The notes under the pieces were generated by a model. The model searched no databases and had not been told where the DNA came from. It worked only from the letters and a program-made list of their open reading frames with translations. The position numbers and the translations under genes were made by a program. Positions 1 to 10,931 of a stretch of 64,000 nt of DNA are shown here, in pieces; within the stretch, counting starts at the first letter, position 1; every line of letters begins with the position of its first letter. This DNA is from Sclerotinia nivalis (lineage: Eukaryota; Ascomycota; Leotiomycetes; Helotiales; Sclerotiniaceae), in assembly GCA_029531795.1 (NCBI GenBank), contig JAPEIS010000001.1, forward strand, positions 1,054,001 to 1,118,000, given 5' to 3'.

Positions 1-1234
1 TTTTTTTTTTTTGCAATCAGTTCAGTTGAAATAGCGCTTCCGCTATGGAACCCCTGAAACCAAAATTGCCCACCAAAACACAAGCCTGAGAAACTTTTTG
101 ATTGTCAAATTTGAATGAGGACATTGAAAAGGTATTGAGAAGCGAGGTTTCAAGTCTACAAAATCAATTGATTGCCGACATTCAACTTCGATATTGAAAA
201 ATCGATAATACTTACGGCTTAGGTATCACGAATCGCGATTTATCACGTATACCGCGTTTATCCGAACAATCAATTGTCCCACATCTAATTTTATCCCACT
301 TGCAATTTTCTACAACCATCTGAAATTTCCGAGATATAACACCAATCAAGGCTGTGTGCCGTAATGATCTACCTAAGGAGTAGTTTGCCCCTGCAGAACG
401 CGATGGTCGGTCGCCATGTGCTTGTCCTACCTTTCCAGGCAGGTGGTAGCTATAGGCGGGAAGGGGGAAGGGTGATGTTGTGTTGGTTTGATCGACAGAG
501 GTGGGGTTCATGAAAAAGGCTAAGCCATGAGATTTCTTAAAATAGTTTATGATTATTCTACGAAATATGAAATTGGAAATAGATGTAGATACCCTTGGAA
601 GGCGCTTCAATCATGATTGAATGCAATCTTTCGAGTCGCCAATAAGCTGGATGGGAAACAGAAATCAGGTCGATTTTCAAGTCTATCGTTTGATGTAAAC
701 GTGGGGGCTTTTTTTCTCGGCCTGCATGATGGATGGAGGCTGGTTTACGAAGGTACTTGCTGTACGTTGACCTGTATGTTTCCCAGGAGGTAGGAGATAC
801 GTACGAGCGACCAGCGACAGCATCCTATGATGCTATCGCCAGTTCTCTACCACAAGAAACATTGGGCATTGGGCATTGGGCATTGGGCTCAATCTCAATC
901 TCAATCTCTCAATGTCCTCCAAGCAATTCATGTACTTTTAAAAGCTCTTTTCTGGAAAGTTAGGTAGGTACTTCAGTCTTCAAGTTGCAGACACAATTAT
1001 TCCAATCCAAGCATTCTACCCTCAGATGGGCAGTCGTACTTTCCTCATCCGCCGTTCTTTCTGGAATGAACAAAACTGGCAAGCACGATGTGGGGTAACC
1101 GCAACTCAACGATCTGGCAGTGCTGGCCGCTGATATCGATGAAACCTTCACCTTTACATACAATATCTCAATTTCAACCTCTCAATCCGAGTTTTCGATT
1201 TCTGAGATCTTTTCGTCCATTCAAACTATAGTTG
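1..1234. other. Intergenic, left edge to sugar transporter
   Basis: No convincing gene; the open frames on both strands are short and lack family features. The window starts with a T run. A small direct repeat (ATTGGGC units followed by TCAATC units) lies at 861-915. The last 200 bases are the probable promoter and 5' UTR of the transporter that starts at 1235. Confidence 0.6.
861..915. repeat. Microsatellite-like repeat (ATTGGGC)n then (TCAATC)n
   Basis: The 7-mer ATTGGGC occurs in tandem four times and runs directly into three copies of CAATCT. It lies about 320 bp upstream of the transporter start. No function is assigned. Confidence 0.8.
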
Positions 1235-3255
1235 ATGGCAGATAAAACAGCCGAGACGATGAAGCAGTCCACGCATTCGAATGCTCGAGATGGTTCAAAT
1301 GATTCGAATGAAGAAGCAGGACCCCAAGATGCTTTGATCAATGAGCCGGTAGTAGCCGTAGTAAGTGCATCGGAGGAAGATATGGAAGATGCCATACATC
1401 CATATGTTCAGGGCGGGTTCAGAGGCATTATTGCCTCACCTTATGTTGCTGGAGCGGCTATTTTAAGCACAGTTGGTGGACTTTTATTTGGTACGTAGCA
1501 AATTTGGAGAGGACCACACGACGCATTTGATTGTCGCATTGAGTTTCAGGAAATTCATAGCATCTCATTGTCGCATCAGGTTTGGGACATTCACAACATT
1601 TCATTGTTCTAACGTTTCTTAGGCTATGACCAGGGCGTAGTCTCCGTTGTCCTCGTCATGGAAAGCTTCATCGCCGATTTCCCACGCATAGGTCCTCATT
1701 CCAGCGGTTTTTTGAAGGGTCTTTTGACGGCCATGATCGAATTCGGTGCCTTTTTCGGTGCTCTGAACCAGGGCTGGATTGCGGATAGATACTCCAGGAA
1801 ATACTCTATAATGATTGCTGTCGGCATCTTCCTCGTGGGAAGCATCTTACAAACCGCGGCTGTTAGCTTCAATATGCTCATTGTGGCCAGACTTATTGGA
1901 GGCATAGGCATTGGAATGCTGTCGATGGTTACGCCTATGTATATCTCGGAAATTGCTCCCCCTGAAATTCGTGGAACTTTGCTTGTTATGGGTAAGTGAT
2001 TTCAATTCGACATTTCAATCTTTCAAGTGGCCAATCTGAGGTTTCATTGTCCCAATAAATTTCATGCAATGAATTGTGCTAACTAGCTACTATATAGAAG
2101 AGCTTTCAATAGTTGTGGGCATAGTTATTGCATTCTGGATTACATTCGGCACAAGATACCTTGGTGGTGAATGGGGTTGGCGCCTTCCCTTCTTTATCCA
2201 AATCGTTCCTGCCTTATTACTGGGAGTTGGCGTCTACTTCCTTCCATTTTCTCCTCGATGGCTTTCTTCAAAGGGAAAGGACGATGAGGCTTTGAAAGCT
2301 CTAACAAAGTTGAGACAGTTACCGGACACCGATCCAAGAATCCGGCAAGAGGCACGCCAAATGCGTGAAGAGGTTATACACATTCGAGAGATTCACCTAC
2401 AAAAGCACGAGAATATAATGAATTCGGCAATAAAGCTTGAGTTGGCCTTATGGGGAGATTGTTTTGCATCTGACTCCATCAAACGTACACACATTGGCGT
2501 AGTTATCATGTTCTTCCAGCAATTTGTTGGTATCAATGCCCTGATCTACTACTCTCCGACTTTGTTCGCTAGGATGGGCTTGCAGTCAGAAATGCAACTT
2601 GTCATGTCGGGAATTTTGAATATTTGCCAGTAAGTGTCACTCTCCGAACTGACTTTGAATGTCTGTGGCAGTCTTGAACATTTACAATCCTATTTCCTGA
2701 CCTATACTCACCGTTTAATTACAGGCTCTTTGGCGTCGCATCGAGTCTATTTACAATGGATCGATACGGAAGGAGGCCACTACTCATGCTAGGGTCTTTC
2801 TTCATGACCATCAGCCATGTTATGATAGCTGTCTTGGTCTGTCTTTTTTCTTATGATTGGGAATCACACGCCACGGCTGCATGGGTCAGTGTAGCATTCC
2901 TCCTGTTTTATATGCTGGTTTTCGGTGCATCTTGGGGTCCTGTACCTTGGGCAATGCCATCGGAGATCTTCCGGACAGATTTAAGGGCAAAAGGAGTGGC
3001 TATAAGTACTTGTTCCAATTGGCTGTAAGTGATAATTCGGCTCCTTTTTATGGGTGAGTGTTTCTAATGTCTGAAACGAATAGGAACAATTTCATTATCG
3101 GTTTGATTACTCCACCATTGGTCGTATACACCAATTGGGGGACGTACGTTTTCTTTGCCGTCTTTTGTGCGCTTTCTGGCGTATGGACATGGCTTTACGT
3201 CCCAGAAACGAAAGGTTGTAAGCTAGAGGATATGGATGACCTTTTCGACAATTGA
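1235..3255 (+). CDS. MFS sugar transporter (hexose/polyol:H+ symporter family)
   Basis: Five exons: 1235-1490, 1623-1991, 2098-2629, 2725-3024, 3084-3255. All junctions are GT-AG and in frame, giving about 542 residues, the usual family length. Family motifs appear in order: GGLLFGYDQG in TM1, a DRYSRK loop after TM2 (a variant of GRR/K), FSPRWL after TM6, QQFVGINALIYYSP in TM7, DRYGRRPLL after TM8, VPWAMPSEIF in TM10 and PETKG after TM12. The start at 1235 is the first ATG in the frame and gives a roughly 65-residue polar cytoplasmic N-terminus. The role is sugar or polyol uptake across the plasma membrane. The substrate cannot be read from sequence; quinate, lactose or pentose carriers of the same family are possible. 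Confidence 0.93.
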
Positions 3256-3887
3256 ATGTCACAAAATCGGGTGGAACAATGGGGATGCTGGTTTGGCGGC
3301 TGGTGCTATTGCTGAAAACAAGAGTTTAAAAGTGATTTTGGAATGTATCATTAGAATTTGAACAATGGAAATACTAATTTGCTGGTACTAGCTGTGCCCG
3401 AAATTGTGGCCTAAAAATTATTTTAGAATGTGTAACTAGAATTTGAACAATCAAAGGATTCATTTGGTGGATGGAGGGAGAGGATGAAGTGATAGCTTAT
3501 CGGTGACTAGAAAGTGAGTATTAGAATGTATAGAGTAATTAGATCTTGAATAATCAGAAGATTGGTTTGAGGTATGAAAGAAGGGAATGAAAATAGCCTA
3601 TTGGATAGACAGCTCCCGGTGAGCCACTTAGCTTTGTTGAATCTCCCGGGTAGCTGTCGCAAGCTAATATCTCTGTGATTGGTCTGCACCGAAGGTCTGT
3701 GCACCAACCAAAAAACCACTCTACGCGTTTTCTCAACAACCGCGTCGCAACCCTTCCATCTCAAAAAGTCAAACAATCAATTTTGCAACACAGATCATTC
3801 CTTCCACGAAACAACACACTCTGTATAACTTCTTGATACTCTTCTATCCTTTAATTTTTTACATTTACAGACTCAAATACCGTAAAG
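3256..3887. other. Intergenic and PCNA promoter
   Basis: The first half is the transporter 3' region, with two imperfect direct repeats around GAATGTATCATTAGAATTTGAACAAT (3340 and 3427). The second half is the PCNA promoter, with an MluI-type box at 3723-3728. No gene is seen. Confidence 0.6.
3723..3728. promoter_or_regulatory. MluI cell-cycle box (ACGCGT) upstream of PCNA
   Basis: A perfect palindromic ACGCGT lies about 160 bp before the PCNA start, with a related CCGCGTCGC a few bases further on. In yeasts MBF binds ACGCGT to drive G1/S transcription of replication genes, PCNA among them. Use of the same logic here is inference from motif and position. Confidence 0.55.
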
Positions 3888-4892
3888 AGTATGCTAATTT
3901 CCTAATTGATTCCGCCGTTTGACATTTTAATACTAACGATGTACCAGTGTTGGAAGCTCGCCTCGAACAAGCCGACCTTCTTAAAAAGGTAAAGAAAATA
4001 TCATCTTCAACCCCATTCTCATGCTGACGGTATAATCTAGGTTGTCGATGCCATCAAAGATCTCGTTCAAGACTGCAACTTCGACTGCAATGATTCAGGA
4101 ATCGCGCTCCAAGCTATGGACAACTCGCACGTTGCGCTCGTCTCTATGATGCTCAAGGCTGAAGGCTTCTCTCCTTACCGATGTGATCGCAATGTTGCTC
4201 TTGGTGTCAATCTCACTTCTCTTACAAAAGTTCTGCGGGCTGCACAAAACGAGGATATTCTCACCATCAAAGCCGAGGATGCACCAGATGTTTTGAACTT
4301 GGTGTTTGAGAGCAGTGAAAGTGATCGATTGAGCGAGTATGACTTAAAGTTGATGGATATTGACCAAGAACATTTGGGTATCCCTGATACAGAGTATGCG
4401 GCTGTTATTACTATGCCAAGTTCGGAGTTCAAGAGGATCTGTGTAGATCTTATGGCTTTGTCTGAGTCTGGTATGTATTGGTGTTTCCTTGCATGTGAAT
4501 TGGTACTAATCATTTGTTTGATAGTATCGATTGAGGCTTCGAAAGATGGTGTCAAGTTCCACTGCAATGGTGATATTGGAAATGGTGCTGTTACCCTTCG
4601 CAGCCACAGCAATATGGACAAGCCAGAGCTTAACGTCGATATTGAGCTTACCGAACCGGTCTCCTTGACATTCTCCCTTAAATACTTGGTCAACTTCTGC
4701 AAAGCTGCTGGTTTGTCCAAATCTGTTAAACTTTGCTTGTCCAATGAGGTTCCTCTTTTAGTCGAGTATCAGCTTGCTGGAAGCAGTTACTTAAGATTTT
4801 ACTTGGCACCAAAGGTATGTTTATATGCATTATCTAATATCTACTGGTAGAGAAGCTAACATTTATTTTTTTAGATTGGTGATGATGAGTAG
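3888..4892 (+). CDS. PCNA: Proliferating cell nuclear antigen (DNA sliding clamp)
   Basis: Trimeric clamp that tethers polymerases and repair factors to DNA in the nucleus. Exons: 3888 (only the A of the ATG), 3948-3988, 4041-4470, 4525-4814, 4875-4892, giving 259 residues, the normal size. The N-terminus reads [28 protein letters not shown] matches the DNA-contacting helix and [11 protein letters not shown] is the interdomain connector to which PIP-box proteins bind. The C-terminus PKIGDDE is the usual acidic tail. The start codon itself is interrupted: A at 3888, intron 3889-3947 with branch site TACTAAC and acceptor CAG, then TG. No other ATG gives the conserved N-terminus. An MCB element sits upstream. 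Confidence 0.96.
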
Positions 4893-5591
4893 ATAATGGT
4901 AGTCAAAAAGTTAATGAACGATGATATTAAAGTTTACAGCATATTCAGTATGGCGTGTGGGTTAATTTATGGATATGGACAATGATTGTAGTAAATTGTG
5001 CCATGAATGAATGGTTTTGTTCTTCAGTACCTGGTATGCGATGAAGCAATTCGTTGAGTTCTCTCTCTAGAACCTGTTTAAAAAAAACAATAATGAGATA
5101 TATTCAGAGAACCTGATTTCGAATATTCTATCAATCTCTTTATGCCAATTCGTTGATTGCTTTTTAAGAACATACTACACAAACAACAAGGAAATATGGA
5201 AATATATCCAGAGAATTGAGCAGTATCTTCAACATTCTATCAATCTAAATTTTGCTGCTCCAGGGCTTTTCATGCATGTCCCTGGATTGAGAATAGCGCG
5301 GGGCAGCCTGATGCCCCACTACTATCTATCTAATGCCAGCAACATGAAATTATCGAGGGAGATAAGATTATTATTTTCCCCTCGATTGATACACAAAACA
5401 TTCTTGAGCAGTGAAATTTTATTTTGCAAATTCAGTATCAATTCTTGAACTATTTTCTACAAAATACCCGCCATTATAATTGAAACTCTGTTCGCCATTC
5501 TTTCTAGCGATTCCGGCACAGCTTGACTTGATATCCAACTTCAATCAGCAACTCCCCTCTCCACGAAACCACCTCTCCGCCAACAAGCAAG
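4893..5591. other. Intergenic between PCNA and pyridoxal kinase
   Basis: AT-rich 3' region of PCNA and promoter of the kinase. A sentence-like repeat, ATATTCAGAGAACCTGATTTCGAATATTCTATCAAT, is echoed loosely at 5210-5250. No gene is seen. Confidence 0.6.
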
Positions 5592-6933
5592 ATGTCTGAA
5601 GACTTTCCCGTGCCAGATACACGGGTTCTTGCTATAGCCAGTCATGTAGGGAGAACCATTCTCAACACGACACTCCCTGAACTAACATCCTCTGCTCAAG
5701 GTCGTCTACGGGTGAGTCTCATGAGTCACAAACTTTCTCCATGCATACCTCCGCACAAGTCGACTAAGCCATAATGCTACTAAAGATATGTCGGAAATAC
5801 AATGGCTACATTCGTTATGCAATCTCTAGGATGCGAAGTCGCTGCTCTGAATACAGTACAGTTCAGTATGTTCCTGGATATACCTCAGATTGCCAATCGC
5901 TGCGGAGAAGGGATGAATATCATGCTGACTGGTGTATGAAAGGCAATCATCTAGGTTATGGACAAGCTAAAGGGACACGCGCTTCCGCGGCCGAAATATC
6001 GGACCTCTATCAAGGTCTCAAGAACTCATACCTCGACGATTTCAATATGATGCTCTCGGGCTATCTGCCTGGAGCCGCCTCGGTCGAAGCCGTCGGCTCA
6101 ATAGCACGCGATCTTAAACTAAAAAGTACAATGAAACCAGGAAGTTTCTTCTGGGTTTTAGATCCGGTGATGGGGGATAATGGGAAATTGTACGTGGCAG
6201 AGGATGTAGTGCCGGCTTATAAAACATTGATCAAAGATGCGGATTTGATTCTGCCGAATCAGTTTGAGGTTGAGTAAGGTTCCCATTCTCTTGCTCCGAA
6301 AAAATAACAAAATGTTGCGCAACGATGGAGTATGGAGTTGCTGATTCTCGTAGAACATTATCTGGTGTCAGGATTCAGGATATGGATACGCTTAAATTGG
6401 CCATAACGACTTTACACGAAGTATACAAAATTCCTCATATAATGGTTACATCCATTTCCCTTCCTTCTCCCGGCGCCGAGCCCCATCTTTCCGTCGTAGG
6501 CTCAACCATGACATCGACAGCCGAACCAAGAATTTTCAGCATCAAGATACCGGCGATTGATTGTTTCTTTAGTGGAACGGGGGATATGTTTGCAGCGCTC
6601 ATGTTGGTGAGATTCAAAGAGGCGGTGTGTAATGTGGAAGGACTACTGGAAAAAGATTCTTGGATCAGTGATGATGAGGTCGAGGCTACGGACTTACCGC
6701 TTGCGAGGGCTACGGAAAAGGTTTTGGCTAGTATGCATGAGGTGCTTGCGAAGACGAAGATCGCGAGAGATGAGGAGATTGAGAGGTGGGAGAATGTTGT
6801 GGGTGGAAGGGGGAAGGATGAGGATTCTAAAAGAGAGGGATTGGTTAGGTCGAAGGCGGCTGAGGTGAGATTGGTGAGGAATGTGCACTTTCTGAAGAAT
6901 CCGGTGGTGAGCTTCAAGGCGGAAAGTGTGTAG
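5592..6933 (+). CDS. Pyridoxal kinase (PdxK/Bud16-Bud17 type)
   Basis: Phosphorylates pyridoxal, pyridoxine and pyridoxamine with ATP in the vitamin B6 salvage pathway (ribokinase-like fold, cytosol). Exons: 5592-5645, 5701-5711, 5786-5865, 5943-6273, 6354-6933; 351 residues. The splice model restores the conserved ASHVVYGYVGNTMATFVMQ substrate-binding N-terminus, in which VVYG comes from an 11-nt microexon. VLDPVMGDNGKLYV is the Mg/ATP region. GTGDMFAA at residues 233-240 holds the catalytic base Asp236. The C-terminal 100 residues are Lys/Glu rich as in other fungal forms. The gene is convergent with dUTPase, with 208 bp between stop codons. Confidence 0.93.
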
Positions 6934-7141
6934 AGCTCAGCAGGAACAAATTAGAGGCATGAATAAAAAAGGATATATAGATGTATGATATATAGACGGT
7001 GAGAAATTTCATTATTTTGTCTATTTTATTCATGAACCATCGTCTCTATTCCTTGAAGTATACATAGCACGGTATATCTCATCCTCAACCTACCAACGCT
7101 AGCTATCATATATCATTCATCCACTCCCCGCTCCTCACGAT

Positions 7142-7969
7142 CTAACCAGTACTTCCAAAACCCCCCTCACCCCTCACACTCTCTTCCAAAACCAAGACTT
7201 CCGTGACCTCAGGTGTATAAATCCTCTCCAAAATCAACTGTGCAACACGATCGCCCTCCTTCACCTCATAATCCTTTTCGCCGTGGTTAAAGAGGAGTAC
7301 TTTTACTTGACCCCTATAATCAGCGTCGATTACACCGGCACCAGTATCAATCATATGTTTGGAGGCGAGACCGGAACGTGGGGCAATGCGGCCATCTAGG
7401 GGAGAAGGGGTGTTAGTCTTCAGTTGATTGGAGAGAGGGGAGAGCGAGAAGGGGGAAAAGGAGGGAGATGAAAAAGAAAACATACAAGTTCCATCAGGTA
7501 CAGCCATACTGATATCAGTATCTACCAAAACCTTTCCCTTGGCAGGTACAACCGTCTCTTTCGCAGCATAGATGTCGTATCCAGCGGCGAAAGCACTACC
7601 GCGAGTAGGGAGACGGGCGCGGGGAGAGAGTTTCTTAATGAGGAGGGGTGGAGGGGTGGAGGATTTGAGGGTTGTGACGGCGGGGGTTGTGGTTGTGGTG
7701 GGTGGAGTGGTGGAGGCGGTGGCGGTGGTGGATGTTGTGCTGTTTGTTGTACCGTTTGATGTGGGAGTTGGAGTTGTGGTTGTTGCGGTGGTTGCGGTGG
7801 TTGCGGTGTTGGAAGACATGATTTCTTGGAGGGAAGATGAAGATGTTGTTGTTGCTGCTGCGGGCGTAGATGTGGTTGTGGTTGTGGGTGTTGATATTGA
7901 TTTGGAGGGGGATATCTTTTGACGTTTGGGAAGTGGTGAAGTGGGGGAATGGGGGGGGAGTGTGGACAT
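7142..7969 (-). CDS. DUT1: dUTP pyrophosphatase (trimeric dUTPase)
   Basis: Hydrolyses dUTP to dUMP and PPi, keeping uracil out of DNA and feeding dTMP synthesis. Two exons on the minus strand: 7969-7486 and 7395-7142, intron 7396-7485; 245 residues. All five family motifs are visible: [27 protein letters not shown] (with the catalytic Asp), GDRVAQLI, and the C-terminal Gly-rich arm [10 protein letters not shown]. The start is placed at the ATG giving [12 protein letters not shown]. About 100 residues of Thr/Pro/Ser low complexity precede the enzyme core, longer than the short leader of yeast or human nuclear dUTPase. The frame stays open another 86 codons upstream, so a longer N-terminus cannot be excluded, but that part looks like UTR. 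MBF-type boxes lie upstream. Confidence 0.95.
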   Translation of the reverse strand: MSTLPPHSPTSPLPKRQKISPSKSISTPTTTTTSTPAAATTTSSSSLQEIMSSNTATTATTATTTTPTPTSNGTTNSTTSTTATASTTPPTTTTTPAVTTLKSSTPPPLLIKKLSPRARLPTRGSAFAAGYDIYAAKETVVPAKGKVLVDTDISMAVPDGTCMFSFSSPSFSPFSLSPLSNQLKTNTPSPLDGRIAPRSGLASKHMIDTGAGVIDADYRGQVKVLLFNHGEKDYEVKEGDRVAQLILERIYTPEVTEVLVLEESVRGEGGFGSTG

Positions 7970-8859
7970 TTGGCTTGGTATTGGGCTTTGGATTTGGAAA
8001 GTATGAGATGAGATGAGATAAGAAGAGGAGAGATGAAGGTAAAAGTGGAAGTGGAAGTGAGTGAATGATTGAGTGAGTAAATGAATGAATGATACAAAGT
8101 GAAGATTAAAGTTTGGGGTTTGGAAGACTAAAGAAACAAAAGTTTCGGTGTGGAAAGTGGAAAAAGAAAAATATGGGGAGACGCGACGCGAGACGTGTAT
8201 GGCAGGGATCTTCAATTTAAATTTCATTTCCTGTCACGTGTTAAATTTTATGGAGAATGGTAGCATCGGAATATTGTAGTACCGGTATGCCCGCCTCCAA
8301 CCAACCTCAAAAGTAGAGTTCGTCTATTTACATAATCGAAGCAAGTGTCTTCTAATCGATAATGAGAATTCCTGTCTTAGACGAATGGTGAAGGGTTTAG
8401 GAGACTGAGTATAGCTAGTAGTTGAGCAAGATACTCAAGTTCTTCCACTTTAACTCGCTGGTTGATTGGACTCTTCTTGCCGCTTTCCTGAACACTCTTT
8501 AATAATACATTGACTAGATATTATATGGGTAGGTATCTTCTGTGCCCTCTCGGAGTACAAACTATCTTGTTTGGTTTATTTTGAACCGCATTTTCTATTA
8601 TGTCTATTAACTTTTGCATCTCTGATCATTTCCCTTCCAAAGTCTCATCTCATCTCCATTATCAACCGGATATTCAATCATCCAAACTTCTCTTGAATCC
8701 ATTATTCTACCAATTAAGATCGTCCATAATAAAAAATGCCAGTATCCCATCAAACTCCAACTTCTAGTTTTTCGCCTTCCAACTTCGCTTCCATGATATA
8801 TACCCCAACACCCATCCAATATCCACAGTTCCGTTATCTGCCCGCGACCCTCTTCTCCT
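7970..8859. other. dUTPase promoter and intergenic DNA
   Basis: Purine-rich 5' region of dUTPase (GATGAGATGAGATAAG repeats near 8005), then AT-rich DNA reaching the 3' end of the minus-strand coiled-coil pseudogene. No other gene is seen. Confidence 0.6.
8181..8191. promoter_or_regulatory. Overlapping ACGCGA boxes (MBF-like) upstream of dUTPase
   Basis: Two overlapping ACGCGA hexamers lie about 215 bp upstream of the dUTPase start; a CACGTG E-box follows at 8235-8240. ACGCGA is a one-base variant of the MluI cell-cycle box. dUTPase is a G1/S-regulated gene in yeasts, so the placement is suggestive. Confidence 0.45.
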
Positions 8860-9521
8860 TCAACACCACATCTCTCTCACGCTCACCTCATCCCTCTCCC
8901 AGTCACGGTCCCCATCAACCTCGTCCTCATCCGGTTCCACAGCATTAAAACCACCATTCATTCCCACGCACCCAATCAACCGTGTCCATTCCTCTCTTTG
9001 CTCATGCCGCCACTCGTCTTCGGACGGATAAACACCATATCTCTCGTGTACCATCCGTTTCATATCCAACCACTCCAAATGCTCATTTATTATTTTCTCT
9101 GTCTCGTCCATTTTCTTTTCAAATGCTTCTTCAAGCTTTCTTTCCTTTTCCTCCTCCTTTTCCTTCTCCTTTTTCATCTTTTCCTTCTCCTTTTCCACCT
9201 TCTCCATCCTCGCTTTTTCCTTCTTCGCCTGCAACTCTTTCCAACTTATATATCCCGAAGTCCATTCCTCAAACAACTTCTGTTCACGCATCTCTTCTAT
9301 TTCTTTTGCCCTTTGCTCCTTCAATTCCTTCTCCTTCTTCGCCTCCTTCTTTTCTTCCTCTGCCTTCTTCTCAATCGCCCTCTCCCTTTTGCGTTCTTGA
9401 TAAATAGAGAGGGTTATTGAGGTGTTCGAATCAACTCTTCGAGATCTGGGTCTTGGAGAGATTCGACACGTGCGCTGTTGATTGCTTTATAGATATTGAA
9501 GAAGATCTTGTGAAGGCCCAT
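8860..9521 (-). pseudogene. Frameshifted copy of a charged coiled-coil gene (copy A)
   Basis: Starting at the ATG at 9521, the frame reads MGLHKIFFNIYKAINSARVESLQDPDL and then hits a stop at 9416-9414. In a different frame, continuous from about 9429 to 8860, it reads SNTSITLSIYQERKRERAIEKK, then a long Lys/Glu coiled coil, and ends with DEWRHEQREEWTRLIG and VSVREMWC. The same order of blocks, in one frame, makes up the neighbour at 10278-10931. Aligning the two DNA copies shows one base fewer in copy A near 9430-9440, and the gap is too short for an intron. So this is a duplicate broken by a 1-bp indel, unless the base is a sequencing error or a shorter product starts inside. No known domain is recognised. 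Confidence 0.7.
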
Positions 9522-10277
9522 GGTTATATAACTATTCTTCGAATTCAAATACTTTGTTTCCGTTATTTATATGGTGGATAGTTAGATTATAAATGTCAAT
9601 TAAATACCGTTCATTAAAATGTTTAATAATAGTATATTTTATTATATCGTGTCTCGTAAGATGTCCGAAATTGCGTATGTATATTCAACAAAACAAAAAT
9701 TAGAACGCTTGTTGAGGGAAAGGCTGAGTACTTAGATAGTATTCTTTCTAAATAACGAATGCGAACCATCAATCTAGAAGTACACCGTTCTCAAGCCGTC
9801 CCAATCTACTCTCCTTTAATTTATTTTTCGAAAATCTCAAGAACGAACCATCAACCCTAAAAACACACCATTATAAAACCATTCCAATTTACTCTCCTCT
9901 AGCTCGATCCCTCTATATCCCATATTATCCAACCCAAGAATCTCGAAAATCTCATTTGACATCAAGATTGGTGGGCCACTCTCTCTCTATATAAAAAGAA
10001 ATGAAATGAAATGAAAAGAATCACAAAAGAATGTGAATGAAATGTGTGAAATGTGTGATTTATTTTGAAACTTTTAGATCTTTCAGATTTATAAAAAGTG
10101 AAGAAGCTGTATCTTCTATTTTGTCCATCTCGGATTATCCGCATCTACATATCCATAATCTATTAGTCTCCTAAACTCGCTAATGTTATACTCCAGCCCC
10201 AAATCAAACACTTATTACACTCCCATCCCAACCATCCCTCCCCCTTCCAAAAAAAAAAAGATATATATGTATATATA
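9522..10277. other. Spacer between the two coiled-coil copies
   Basis: AT-rich spacer with the direct repeats listed separately. An A tract followed by alternating AT lies at 10249-10278, just beyond the stop of copy B. No gene is seen. Confidence 0.6.
9762..9901. repeat. Imperfect direct repeats upstream of copy A
   Basis: Two related units of about 57 bp lie at 9762-9818 and 9844-9901. Both start with CGAACCATCAA and end with a CCAAT-TACTCTCCT block. A third, weaker relative (CTATTATGAAGCCGTCCTAAT) lies at about 11217-11250, upstream of the paralogue. The upstream position is the same in both genes, so the duplicated segment probably included promoter DNA. Confidence 0.6.
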
Positions 10278-10931
10278 TCACCCCCAAACCTCCCTCAAAC
10301 TCACCCCATCCCCAACCCCCTGCACCTCCTCCCACCCCCAAAACCCCCTTTCATGCTCCCCCAAAAACCCATGCCCCAGCAACCTCACCCAATCTCGCGA
10401 CAACGGATCCGGTCTCCACCCCACGAACCACTGTTCCCCCACAAGCACAACCCCATACTTCTCCTCCACATCCGATTTCTTCGAATACATATCATTGACA
10501 CTTTTTCTAATGCATTCAAAGCGCAGAATCGTGCCTTCTTTTTCCATTATCTTTTTTATCTTTTTCTTCCTCTTCTTTGCACTTTCCGCATTTTTCGCTG
10601 CGCCGCGCGTAAGCTCGTATCGCTCAATATGTAATTTTTTGGCTAGAGATTTGTATTCATCATAACCTATATTCTTATAATATATATACTCGAAAGCGAT
10701 TCTCCGGAGCTCCTTATTAATTTCTGTGATTCGATCAACTTTTTGCGCTTTCAGAGCCTCTTTCACGCGTTTCTTTTCCCGTTTTCGTGATTCGTATAGC
10801 GGGAGCGTGATGGAGGTGTTCGTGAGGGTTTTGGAGAGGTTGGGGTTTTGGAGGCTGTTGGGACGGGTGCTGTCGACAGCTTTGTAGATATTGAAAAGAA
10901 TGGTTTTGAAACCTATGATTTTTCGACCCAT
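10278..10931 (-). CDS. Unknown Lys/Glu-rich coiled-coil protein (copy B)
   Basis: Single exon, 217 residues, starting at the ATG giving MGRKIIGFKTILFNIYKAVD. The frame is open for 40 more codons upstream, but the alignment with copy A begins at this Met. The N-terminal block (FNIYKA, SLQNPNL, NTSITLPLY) and the C-terminal block (EKYGV, W then DWVRLLG, ending VSLREVWG) match the broken neighbour. The middle is a charged helical or coiled-coil stretch rich in Lys and Glu. I recognise no domain. It is probably a lineage-restricted gene from a tandem duplication. It has an intact frame, but expression cannot be judged. Confidence 0.6.
   Translation of the reverse strand: MGRKIIGFKTILFNIYKAVDSTRPNSLQNPNLSKTLTNTSITLPLYESRKREKKRVKEALKAQKVDRITEINKELRRIAFEYIYYKNIGYDEYKSLAKKLHIERYELTRGAAKNAESAKKRKKKIKKIMEKEGTILRFECIRKSVNDMYSKKSDVEEKYGVVLVGEQWFVGWRPDPLSRDWVRLLGHGFLGEHERGFWGWEEVQGVGDGVSLREVWG

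Noticed and set aside
4175..4744. Minus-strand 189-codon frame across PCNA
   Set aside because: Antisense shadow of the PCNA exons, crossing an intron.
7522..8097. Minus-strand 191-codon frame rich in His/Pro/Gln
   Set aside because: Overlaps the dUTPase leader in another frame; low complexity created by the Thr/Pro repeat DNA.
8982..9420. Two plus-strand frames rich in Phe/Leu/Ser/Pro over the coiled-coil pseudogene
   Set aside because: Antisense of the Lys/Glu coiled-coil codons (CTT/TTC from AAG/GAA); shadow frames.
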